A DNA stretch of 64,000 nucleotides, from positions 1-64,000 of the forward strand of contig JARLHY010000087.1 in the NCBI GenBank assembly GCA_031292015.1. Reading direction: 5' to 3'. Below are positions 52,901 through 59,824 of this stretch, piece by piece. The stretch is from Negativicutes bacterium (GTDB lineage Bacteria > Bacillota_C > Negativicutes > Sporomusales_B > JARLHX01). Each line of letters opens with the position of its first letter. The first letter of the stretch is position 1. The notes under the pieces are model-generated. The model was not told where the DNA came from, did no database searches, and saw only the letters and a list, made by a program, of their open reading frames with translations. A program made the translations under genes and the position numbers.

Positions 52901-53809
52901 TCATATCTTGTGCAGCAGGTATTCATACGCTCCGAGTGCAGCTTTTGCTCCTTCGCCCGTCGCTATAACAATCTGTTTATCGGTTCCGGTGGTAACATCC
53001 CCTGCCGCAAACAGCCCCGCTATGTCGGTCCTGGCCCGGCAGTCCACGATGATTTCCCTAGTATCGCTGCAGGCGACAACGCCGTTTACGAGTTCGGAAT
53101 TGGACTCCAGGCCGATCTCCACAAAAACGCCTTGGACAGCCAATTCGGCTTCTTCGCCGTTTTTCAGGTTAAGAACAGCTATTTTCTCTACCTCCTGCCC
53201 CCCGTAAATGCTCTGGACAGCATAACCGCTCATCACCATAATATTGGCCTTCTGAAACAACTTGTCGACAAGAACCGGATCTGCGGTAAGCGGGTCCCTC
53301 AGCAGCAAAATAACCTTTTCCGCGATCCCGCTCAGTTCCAAGGCGGCCTGGACGCCGGAGTTGCCTCCGCCTACCACCGCCACCGATTTGCCGGCAAAAA
53401 ACGGCCCGTCGCAGGTCACGCAGAAAGCAACTCCCCGCCCCCTGAATTCGGTTTCTCCGGGAATACCGAGCCGGCGGGGGCGTTTGCCGGTCGCGATAAT
53501 CAGTGACCGGCTCCAGTATTCATCACCCTCACCGCGGACGCAAAAGCAGCCGTTACCTTCAACGTGGACCGTCAGCACCTTGTCATAGACAATATCGACA
53601 GCAAACTGGTTCAGCTGTTCCTCAAACCTTGTGATCAGTTCAAACCCGGAAGCCGAAAAGACCCCCATATAATTTTCGATCTTTTCAGTCCACAGCATCT
53701 GTCCGCCCAGTTCACTGGTAATAAGCAGAGTATCCAGCTTTTTGCGGGCCGTGTAAAGCCCGGCGGTCATGCCCGCCGGTCCGCCGCCGATGATAATGAC
53801 ATCCCGCAT
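52901..53809 (-). CDS. Thioredoxin reductase-like flavoprotein
   Basis: A 302-residue FAD- and NAD(P)-binding oxidoreductase. FAD motif IIGGGPAGMTAGLY at 5-18, redox pair in FCVTCDGPFF (CxxC), NAD(P) motif VVGGGNSGVQAALE, and a C-terminal FAD motif GLFAAGDVTT. This is the thioredoxin reductase layout. Its electron acceptor may be a thioredoxin, a glutaredoxin-like protein or another partner, none of which is adjacent. The ATG at 53809 gives the usual start. One at 53824 overlaps the small upstream gene. Last of the operon ndh - small protein - this gene, under site 4. Confidence 0.9.
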   Translation of the reverse strand: MRDVIIIGGGPAGMTAGLYTARKKLDTLLITSELGGQMLWTEKIENYMGVFSASGFELITRFEEQLNQFAVDIVYDKVLTVHVEGNGCFCVRGEGDEYWSRSLIIATGKRPRRLGIPGETEFRGRGVAFCVTCDGPFFAGKSVAVVGGGNSGVQAALELSGIAEKVILLLRDPLTADPVLVDKLFQKANIMVMSGYAVQSIYGGQEVEKIAVLNLKNGEEAELAVQGVFVEIGLESNSELVNGVVACSDTREIIVDCRARTDIAGLFAAGDVTTGTDKQIVIATGEGAKAALGAYEYLLHKI

Positions 53810-53816
53810 TTTGACG

Positions 53817-54038
53817 CTACTCATGTGCGTTCCACTCGCAGACCTGCTCCTCGTCAAAATAGATCCAGTCATGCGCCGCTCTTTGAAATATTTTCAGACA
53901 TTTGTCCTGATTGGAAATTACCAGGGTGATCGCTTCTGCGGCCAGCGGATTCTTTCGGCGGTTTTCCTCAATTTTTGCAATGATGTTTTCCAATTGGTCC
54001 TTATATAACACAAAAAATCGGTTCGTCTGTTCTTCCAC
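53817..54038 (-). CDS. Small protein, 73 aa, between NDH-2 and the flavoprotein
   Basis: An unrecognised soluble, mostly helical protein (NRFFVLYKDQLENIIAKIEENRRKNP, then AITLVISNQDKCLKIFQRAA) with two cysteines (DKC and QVCEW). The start is GTG at 54038 because AGGAGGAG lies 6 nt upstream. The ATG at 54056 overlaps the ndh stop and the ribosome-binding site itself. It is tightly packed between ndh and the thioredoxin-reductase-like gene and so likely belongs to the same redox function. Confidence 0.7.
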   Translation of the reverse strand: MEEQTNRFFVLYKDQLENIIAKIEENRRKNPLAAEAITLVISNQDKCLKIFQRAAHDWIYFDEEQVCEWNAHE

Positions 54039-54052
54039 GGAAACTCCTCCTC

Positions 54053-55315
54053 TCATTTCGCCTCGTCATCCTGGCTGATTACATGCTCGATCCGTTCATA
54101 AGTGAGATATTCCCAGACCCATTTCATGAAAACCACCGTTCTGTTCCGGAAATGGACCAGGCGCAGCACATGAACCATCGACCAAATCAGCCAGGCGACA
54201 AATCCTTTGGACTTGAAGCCTCCGATATGCAATACCGCGAAATTCCGGCCGACTGTCGCCATCTTGCCCACCGAGTTATAATGGAACGGCTTCATCGGGG
54301 TCTGACCGATCAGACTCAGGATGTTGCCGACAGCCGTATCGGCTTGCTGGACCGCCACAGGCGCCACCATGGGAAGGGGTTCGCCATCCTGCCTAAAATG
54401 GGCGGCGTCGCCGATGACGAATACCTCCGGTCCGCCGGGCAGATGCAGGTAGTCATTGACTACAACCCGCCGGGCGCGATCCTGCTCGGCGTTCAGTCCA
54501 TCCATCAGACTGGTGGCGCACACCCCTGCCGCCCATATGACGGTATGGGTCGGTATCCGCTCCTCCCCCTTCAGCACCAGTGTTTTTCCGTCAAAATCGC
54601 TGACCTGGGCCAGCAGACGAACTTCGACCTTTTTGCGAATCAGGGCATCCACCGTGGCCTCCTGGAGATCCGCCTCCATGCCGGGCAGCAAGCCGTCAGA
54701 AGCTTCCACAAGGACAATGCGCACTTCTTTAAAGTTGAGGCTGTGATATTCTTTTGCCAGTATCATGTGAATCAGTTCGGAGAGCGCACCGGAAAATTCC
54801 ACGCCGGTAGGCCCGCCGCCTACGACGATAAAAGTCAGCAGCGCGTGCCGTTTGATCTCATCTTCTTCGTGGGACGCCAGTTCGAACATCCGGATGATCT
54901 GGTTGCGAAGACGTACGGACCCGCCTAATGTTTTGATACCAAAAGCATTCTGAGCCACGGAGCTCAATCCGAAGAAATTGGTTGTGCTCCCGGTGGCCAG
55001 CAGCAGATAATCATACTTTATCTGAGCGGTTTTGGTCATCAGCTGCTTGTTGACAAAATCGACCGTCAATACCTCGTCCATCCGGAAATCGAGATTATTC
55101 TGACTGCGAAAAATTGTCCGGACCGGACAGACGATATCCTTCTCCGACAACCCGGCGGTGGCTACCTGATAGAGCAGCGGCTGAAACAGATGATAATTTT
55201 GTTTGTCGATCAACGTAACTTCAACATTTTCTTTTGCCAGAAGCGTAGCCGCCCGGATACCGCCAAATCCGGCCCCGACAATCACGATATGGGGCCTTTC
55301 CTGTTGTTTGACCAT
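54053..55315 (-). CDS. ndh: Type II NADH dehydrogenase
   Basis: Membrane-bound, non-pumping NADH:quinone oxidoreductase of 420 residues. N-terminal FAD motif IVGAGFGGIRAA, the quinone-site region HLFQPLLYQVATAGL, NADH motif VVGGGPTGVEFSGAL, and FVIGDAAHF with the second FAD contact. The C-terminal part (LIWSMVHVLRLVHFRNR...) is the amphipathic membrane anchor. It could pass electrons to a menaquinone pool, together with the hydrogenase-cytochrome b of the next operon. Transcribed from site 4, with four repeats and TATACT. Confidence 0.93.
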   Translation of the reverse strand: MVKQQERPHIVIVGAGFGGIRAATLLAKENVEVTLIDKQNYHLFQPLLYQVATAGLSEKDIVCPVRTIFRSQNNLDFRMDEVLTVDFVNKQLMTKTAQIKYDYLLLATGSTTNFFGLSSVAQNAFGIKTLGGSVRLRNQIIRMFELASHEEDEIKRHALLTFIVVGGGPTGVEFSGALSELIHMILAKEYHSLNFKEVRIVLVEASDGLLPGMEADLQEATVDALIRKKVEVRLLAQVSDFDGKTLVLKGEERIPTHTVIWAAGVCATSLMDGLNAEQDRARRVVVNDYLHLPGGPEVFVIGDAAHFRQDGEPLPMVAPVAVQQADTAVGNILSLIGQTPMKPFHYNSVGKMATVGRNFAVLHIGGFKSKGFVAWLIWSMVHVLRLVHFRNRTVVFMKWVWEYLTYERIEHVISQDDEAK

Positions 55316-55389
55316 GTTGATTTCCTGTCCACCTCTAATCGGAATTTACGGCCTTTTATCTCCGCAATTTATGAACCGGTACTGATTCC

Positions 55390-55443
55390 AGTATAAATGA
55401 TAAGCCTTACACCTCATTGACTAAATCCTGACTAATATCTTAC
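55390..55443 (-). promoter_or_regulatory. Tandem 11-bp operator and promoter of the ndh operon (site 4)
   Basis: In promoter direction (minus) GTAAG, GTCAG, GTCAA and GTAAG (plus-strand starts 55439, 55428, 55417, 55406) have an exact 11-bp period. The -10 TATACT (55390-55395) follows after 10 nt, 75 bp before the ndh ATG. Confidence 0.85.
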
Positions 55444-55492
55444 AACCGATGAACGATGATTTGGGCAACCTTAGACTCTATTCTGAAGCAGC

Positions 55493-55520
55493 AAAGCCAC
55501 CCATTGGCAAATGGGTGGCT
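55493..55520 (-). terminator. Terminator of the hydrogenase operon
   Basis: An 11-bp stem AGCCACCCATT/AATGGGTGGCT with a 4-nt loop, 35 bp after the cytochrome b stop. The T-run is short on the minus strand (TTTGC). Confidence 0.6.
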
Positions 55521-55555
55521 AAATCATGATGCGATTCCCGCTTCGGGTCTTGCGG

Positions 55556-56236
55556 CTACAGATCTTTCAGATCCACCGGCGTCTCCTCGAAAAATTTGCG
55601 GCCTGAAACCATGGAAGACAGTTCTCCGTTCTTTTCCTTCACGTCGGTAAAAAACACCAGATAGACGTGAATCATCGCAAACAAGATCAATACCCAGGCA
55701 ATGACATGGTGCACCACATGGGTTGCGAATTCGTTGCCCAACCACCGGTTCACAGGTCCGAAGATTTGGGCCAATAGCGAGTTCGGCCGGATCATACTGT
55801 ACATCGCCAGTCCGGTAACCGCCTCTACAGCCATCAGCACAAGGGCGCCGACATAGGCTGTCCCCGCCAGCGGATTACGAAGATAGGGCCGATGGTGCCG
55901 CCGCAGCATCGCATAATACGCGAGGACTTCCAGCAGGCCCTTTCGGTATTCAGGCTTCCAAAACCGCGGAAACAGCCGGTCGCCTTTGGCAGTAAACAAC
56001 AGGTAGAACCTGAGCAGCAGGCAGCTGCACAGAATAAACCCGGCGAAGAAATGCACGCGGCGGATCGTCTCCATGGAAAACCATTTGCCGATCGCGACCG
56101 CCGGTTCTATTCCCTGTGTCCCGATGTACATAGGGTTACCTATATATAGCCCGGTCGCAAACAGCACCACGATGCACGTCACCCATACCCAGTGGCAAAA
56201 CCGCAGTCCGGGACTGAACAGGCGATAAATCTGCAT
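55556..56236 (-). CDS. hyaC: Hydrogenase cytochrome b subunit (HyaC/HupC type)
   Basis: A 226-residue membrane cytochrome with four helices that takes electrons from the hydrogenase small subunit to quinone. Histidines placed for two haems are His15 (FCHWVW), His62 (RRVHFFAG) and those in FATHVVHHVIAW and AMIHVYLVFF. The ATG at 56236 follows GGGGGTGAGTGAC. The frame to 56335 overlaps the large-subunit gene. It completes the three-subunit membrane-bound uptake hydrogenase. Confidence 0.93.
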   Translation of the reverse strand: MQIYRLFSPGLRFCHWVWVTCIVVLFATGLYIGNPMYIGTQGIEPAVAIGKWFSMETIRRVHFFAGFILCSCLLLRFYLLFTAKGDRLFPRFWKPEYRKGLLEVLAYYAMLRRHHRPYLRNPLAGTAYVGALVLMAVEAVTGLAMYSMIRPNSLLAQIFGPVNRWLGNEFATHVVHHVIAWVLILFAMIHVYLVFFTDVKEKNGELSSMVSGRKFFEETPVDLKDL

Positions 56237-56249
56237 GTCACTCACCCCC

Positions 56250-58127
56250 TTAAATGTACGGATCGGTATGAACAATCGAGACTTGTTCGCCCTTGGCGTC
56301 GTACACATGCGCGGCGCAGGCCAGACAGGGGTCAAACGAGTGGATGGAGCGGAGTATTTCCAGCGGTTTGTCCGCCACTTTCACCCTGGTATCCATCATC
56401 GACCGTTCAAAGGCGCCCTGCTGACCGTCGGCGTCCCGCGGGCAGGCGTTCCAGGTGGTAGGCACCACCGCCTGGTAATTCTTTATCCGGCCGTTCTCGA
56501 TGACGATCCAGTGCCCGAGAGAACCCCGCGGCACCTCATGGACGCCCACCCCCTGCGTTTTCTGGGGCCAGCTGGCCGGTTCCCATTTCTCATTATTCAT
56601 CACTGCCGTGTCGCCGTTGCGGATGTTTGTGATCAATTGACTGTAAAAATACCGCTCCAGCGCTACGCATACCTGGGCTTCCAACGCCCGCGCCACCGTC
56701 CGTCCCGCCGTGGTCGGCAGCCAGGTCTCGGCCGGCATGCCGAAAATCTTGGACGCCCCGTCGATTTGCTGCATCATCATCGACTCGACCCAGTTGGGCT
56801 GCAGATGGCCCTGTTTCACCTTGGTGTATACGATAATGTAACGGGCCAGGGGGCCGACCTCTGTCGTCTTGCCCCGCCAGGTTGGCGTCTTCAGCCAGGA
56901 ATATTTGCCTTTCTCGTTCAGGTTCTTCCAGTGCTTTCCGTCTTTTTCACCGCTGAACTGGAAGTCGCCCTCCGACACGCCCTGCCAGGGATGCAGCGCA
57001 GTGCTGCCGGCCGGATACTTATACCAGGAATGATCGATGCTTTCCTTGATAACATTCATGTCACTAAGGTCGCCGGGCCCGAATGGGTAATATTTTGCCT
57101 GGGCCACCCCGCCGGCGAAGTTTTCCACCACGCCGTTGGAACGCATCAGGATGCGCTCATAGAATTGGTTGATGCCTTTGAAGGTATTGTCCGGGTAATC
57201 GCCGTAACCCAGCACCCGGTCCTTCGACAGGCCGCCGCCGCCCAACTGCCCTTTGGACAGATGCATATGGGCGATCGCCAGCACGTCGGCCACATAGAAC
57301 TGGTCCACCAGGGCGCGGGTCATACTGATGCTGTTGTCCACCAGCGCCAGACGGTTGCTGTTGATGGGAGCGTTCATATCGTTCATCGATATGGCGCAGG
57401 GCATGCCCCCCACCGCATAGTGGGGGTGGGGATTCTTGCCGCCGAAAACGACATGGGGAACAAGAATGTCGGTCTGCCGATCGAGGGTGCTCAGATAGTG
57501 GGCGACGCCGATAAGGTGCACTTCCGGCGGCAGCAGGTCATAGTCCGGATGATCCCACCAGTGGGCGGCGAAGATGCCCAGCTGACCGCTGTCCACGATC
57601 TGCTTCACCTTGTCCTGGATTTCTTTGAAATACGCTGCACTGGACCGCGGCGTTTCTTTGGAATAGGCGTCGAAATCATGGACCGGCCCGTCAAGTTTAA
57701 GACGGTAATTGGCCAGAATGACTTCCTGCAGCTTGGACGCCTCTGCCGGGTCGGCCTTGAGCGCCGCCACCGGGCTGACCCAATCCAGGGCATGAAGGTG
57801 GTAAAAGTGGACCAAATGATCGTGGGCCATGATTGCCCCGGCCATGATATTTCTGATGTAGTTGGCGTTTTTCGGTATCTCGATGCCAAGCGCGTCCTCC
57901 ACCGCCCTCAGCGACACATTGGAATGCTCCGAGGTGCACACGCCGCAGATGCGGCCGCAAAACGCCCAGGCGTCCCGCGGGTCGCGGTCTTTTAGAATGA
58001 CTTCGATGCCCCGCCAGGCAGTGCCGCTGGAAACGGCGTCCTGTACCTTGCCGCTGTCGTCCAGGACCAGTTCCAGACGTAAATGCCCCTCAATGCGGGT
58101 AATCGGATCAACGACGATTCTTGGCAT
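56250..58127 (-). CDS. hyaB: [NiFe] hydrogenase large subunit
   Basis: Catalytic subunit of 625 residues with the nickel-iron site. The first ligand pair is Cys61 and Cys64 in RICGVCTSEH, and the second is Cys601 and Cys604 in DPCLACAAH. The C-terminal extension after His607 (VYDAKGEQ..., 18 residues) should be removed by a maturation protease, which is not encoded in this window. The family is the group 1 membrane-bound uptake type. The gene start touches the small-subunit stop, and the cytochrome b gene follows 13 bp later. No hyp maturation genes are nearby. Confidence 0.97.
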   Translation of the reverse strand: MPRIVVDPITRIEGHLRLELVLDDSGKVQDAVSSGTAWRGIEVILKDRDPRDAWAFCGRICGVCTSEHSNVSLRAVEDALGIEIPKNANYIRNIMAGAIMAHDHLVHFYHLHALDWVSPVAALKADPAEASKLQEVILANYRLKLDGPVHDFDAYSKETPRSSAAYFKEIQDKVKQIVDSGQLGIFAAHWWDHPDYDLLPPEVHLIGVAHYLSTLDRQTDILVPHVVFGGKNPHPHYAVGGMPCAISMNDMNAPINSNRLALVDNSISMTRALVDQFYVADVLAIAHMHLSKGQLGGGGLSKDRVLGYGDYPDNTFKGINQFYERILMRSNGVVENFAGGVAQAKYYPFGPGDLSDMNVIKESIDHSWYKYPAGSTALHPWQGVSEGDFQFSGEKDGKHWKNLNEKGKYSWLKTPTWRGKTTEVGPLARYIIVYTKVKQGHLQPNWVESMMMQQIDGASKIFGMPAETWLPTTAGRTVARALEAQVCVALERYFYSQLITNIRNGDTAVMNNEKWEPASWPQKTQGVGVHEVPRGSLGHWIVIENGRIKNYQAVVPTTWNACPRDADGQQGAFERSMMDTRVKVADKPLEILRSIHSFDPCLACAAHVYDAKGEQVSIVHTDPYI

Positions 58128-59248
58128 TACCGGCCACCTCCGCTCGTGATATCGGTTCCGTCTCCGTCTTTCGGGCTGTCCTGGGATGCCGCCCGGCTGC
58201 CCCTCAGCACATTGGCGCCGGCATGCACGGCAATGCCCGCCAGCGTCACCCCGGCCGCGGCCAGGCCGACCTGGTCGGCGCTGCTTATGGTATTGGCGGT
58301 CACCACATGCGGCAGCCGCTCAAAGAAGGGATCGTTGTCCCAGAAACCGGCGCTGCTACAGCCGATGCATGGGGAGCCGGCCTGAATGGGATAAGACAGC
58401 CCCTGCCACCAGCGCATATTGCCGCAGGAATTATAAGTCATCGGTCCGCGGCAGCCCATTTTGTACAGGCACCAGCCGGCTTTCGATCCCGCGTCATCCA
58501 GGCGCTCCACGAACATCCCGGAGTCGAAAAAGGGCCGGCGATAGCAAGTATCATGGATACGGTTGCCGAAAAACTGCTTCGGCCTTCCTTGCTGATCAAG
58601 CGGAGGGAGCTGCCCAAACAGTGCGTAATGCATGACCACACCGGTCATAACTTCGGGAATCGGCGGACAACCCGGCACCTTGACGATTGGCTTGTCGGTG
58701 ATAACCTGGCTGACGGCCACCACTTGGGTGGGATTGGGTTTGGCGGCCTGAATGCCGCCCCAGGAGGCGCATGAGCCAAATTCCATCACTACAGCCGCCG
58801 TCTTGGCAGTTTCCTTCAGCGCCTCGATATAAGGAACGCCGCCTACCGTGCAGCCAAAACCTTCATAGCCTGTGGGCACGCCGCCCTCGGCGATCAGTAT
58901 AAATTTGCCGGCATAATCTTTCATGATTTTTTCGCGATGATGCTCAAGGTCAATGCCTGAGGCGGCAGACAGAGTATCATCGTATTCCAGGCTGATCATG
59001 GTGAGGACGACATCCGAAGCCAGCGGCGCCTTTGACCGGATGAACGATTCCGAACAGCCGGTGCACTCCAGACCATGCATCCAGATGACCGGCACCAATT
59101 GACGGGTTTCGGCCCGGGCGATGATATCAGGCACGACTGTCGGCGGCAGGCCCATGATCCCGGCAAGAGCGGTGCAGGTCTTGATGAAAGACCGCCGGGA
59201 CAGTTTCCTTTTCTGGAATGACTCCCACAGGGTTAGACCGAAATCCAT
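58127..59248 (-). CDS. hyaA: [NiFe] hydrogenase small subunit with Tat signal
   Basis: A 373-residue iron-sulphur subunit. The twin-arginine signal SRRSFIK is at residues 17-23, so the complex is exported folded. Cysteine sets for three clusters are visible: LECTGCSES with GSCASWGG and PGCPPIPEV (proximal), DTCYRRPFFDSG and GWCLYKMGCRGPMTYNSC (distal and medial), and PCIGCSSAGFWD. A hydrophobic segment near 325-345 (VGLAAAGVTLAGIAVHAG) is the membrane anchor. It is first in the operon and lies about 100 bp behind the site 5 promoter. Hydrogen oxidation feeding the quinone pool is expected. Confidence 0.96.
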   Translation of the reverse strand: MDFGLTLWESFQKRKLSRRSFIKTCTALAGIMGLPPTVVPDIIARAETRQLVPVIWMHGLECTGCSESFIRSKAPLASDVVLTMISLEYDDTLSAASGIDLEHHREKIMKDYAGKFILIAEGGVPTGYEGFGCTVGGVPYIEALKETAKTAAVVMEFGSCASWGGIQAAKPNPTQVVAVSQVITDKPIVKVPGCPPIPEVMTGVVMHYALFGQLPPLDQQGRPKQFFGNRIHDTCYRRPFFDSGMFVERLDDAGSKAGWCLYKMGCRGPMTYNSCGNMRWWQGLSYPIQAGSPCIGCSSAGFWDNDPFFERLPHVVTANTISSADQVGLAAAGVTLAGIAVHAGANVLRGSRAASQDSPKDGDGTDITSGGGR

Positions 59249-59358
59249 AGAAATCCCCCTAGTTTAATTTTTTTCTTGTCCCCTACCTTGCTGAAAACCC
59301 GCGGTCCCGCGCGACCGCGCTGAAAATCCCTCATTGAAGAAAAGCTGCCAGTCTTTTT

Positions 59359-59417
59359 ACTATATTGTCGCAAAAGAGTCTGACACTGACTTGACGTAAA
59401 GCTGACGCTTTTCTTAC
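59359..59417 (-). promoter_or_regulatory. Tandem 11-bp operator and promoter of the hydrogenase operon (site 5)
   Basis: In promoter direction (minus) GTAAG, GTCAG, GTCAA and GTCAG (plus-strand starts 59413, 59402, 59391, 59380) are exactly 11 bp apart. Two -10 candidates follow: GACAAT after 10 nt, as at the other sites, or the better TATAGT (59359-59364) after 15 nt. It lies about 110 bp before the small-subunit start. Confidence 0.82.
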
Positions 59418-59432
59418 ATTCGCCTGCCGACA

Positions 59433-59465
59433 ATAAAAAAGCCAGCGTCGTCACCGACTGCTGGC
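59433..59465 (-). terminator. Terminator of the 75-aa protein gene
   Basis: GCCAGC/GCTGGC with an inner TCG/CGA pairing, followed on the minus strand by TTTTTTATTG, 45 bp after the stop at 59511. It separates this gene from the hydrogenase promoter. Confidence 0.85.
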
Positions 59466-59510
59466 CAAAGGGAGGAGCTTTGTCATTGGGCCAAAGGCGT
59501 TCTTGCCGGT

Positions 59511-59738
59511 CTAGTCTTCCTTTGTAAGACACGATAGCGGCAAAACGCGGTATTGGCCGTTTTCATGCGGCGGAGCCGTCATTGCCACCTGGTATAATTC
59601 GCAATACTCACCGGTCAACGCTATATATATCGGGTCAACCCTCTGCGCGACGGTCCCCCGGTACCCCCACAAGTTGCCGCCGGTCATGATCCTGACCCGC
59701 TCTCCACAAGCCAGCGCCGTCGGCAACGTTGGTTTCAT
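59511..59738 (-). CDS. Small protein, 75 aa, KOW/SH3-like
   Basis: Unrecognised soluble protein. The pattern CGERVRIMTGGNLWGYRGTVAQRVDPIYIAL recalls a KOW or SH3-like barrel that binds RNA or another protein. The C-terminal end is CELYQVAMTAPPHENGQYRVLPLSCL. Three cysteines are present. The ATG at 59738 is preceded by GGAGG and an 8-nt gap. A GTG six codons earlier overlaps that site. It is monocistronic, with its own tandem-repeat promoter (site 6) and terminator, so it belongs to the same regulon as the hydrogenase. Confidence 0.7.
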   Translation of the reverse strand: MKPTLPTALACGERVRIMTGGNLWGYRGTVAQRVDPIYIALTGEYCELYQVAMTAPPHENGQYRVLPLSCLTKED

Positions 59739-59765
59739 CCTGCCCTCCTCCTTCACTCGTCGTTA

Positions 59766-59824
59766 GTTATAGTTTACAGCCAAATTGTTACGAGATCCTG
59801 ACAGAAGGCTTACGAGAAACTAAC
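59766..59824 (-). promoter_or_regulatory. Tandem 11-bp operator and promoter of the 75-aa protein (site 6)
   Basis: In promoter direction (minus) GTTAG, GTAAG, GTCAG and GTAAC (plus-strand starts 59820, 59809, 59798, 59787) are 11 bp apart. TAAACT follows after 10 nt, or TATAAC (59766-59771) after 15 nt. Part of the operator lies inside the 3' end of the GGDEF-EAL gene. Confidence 0.8.
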
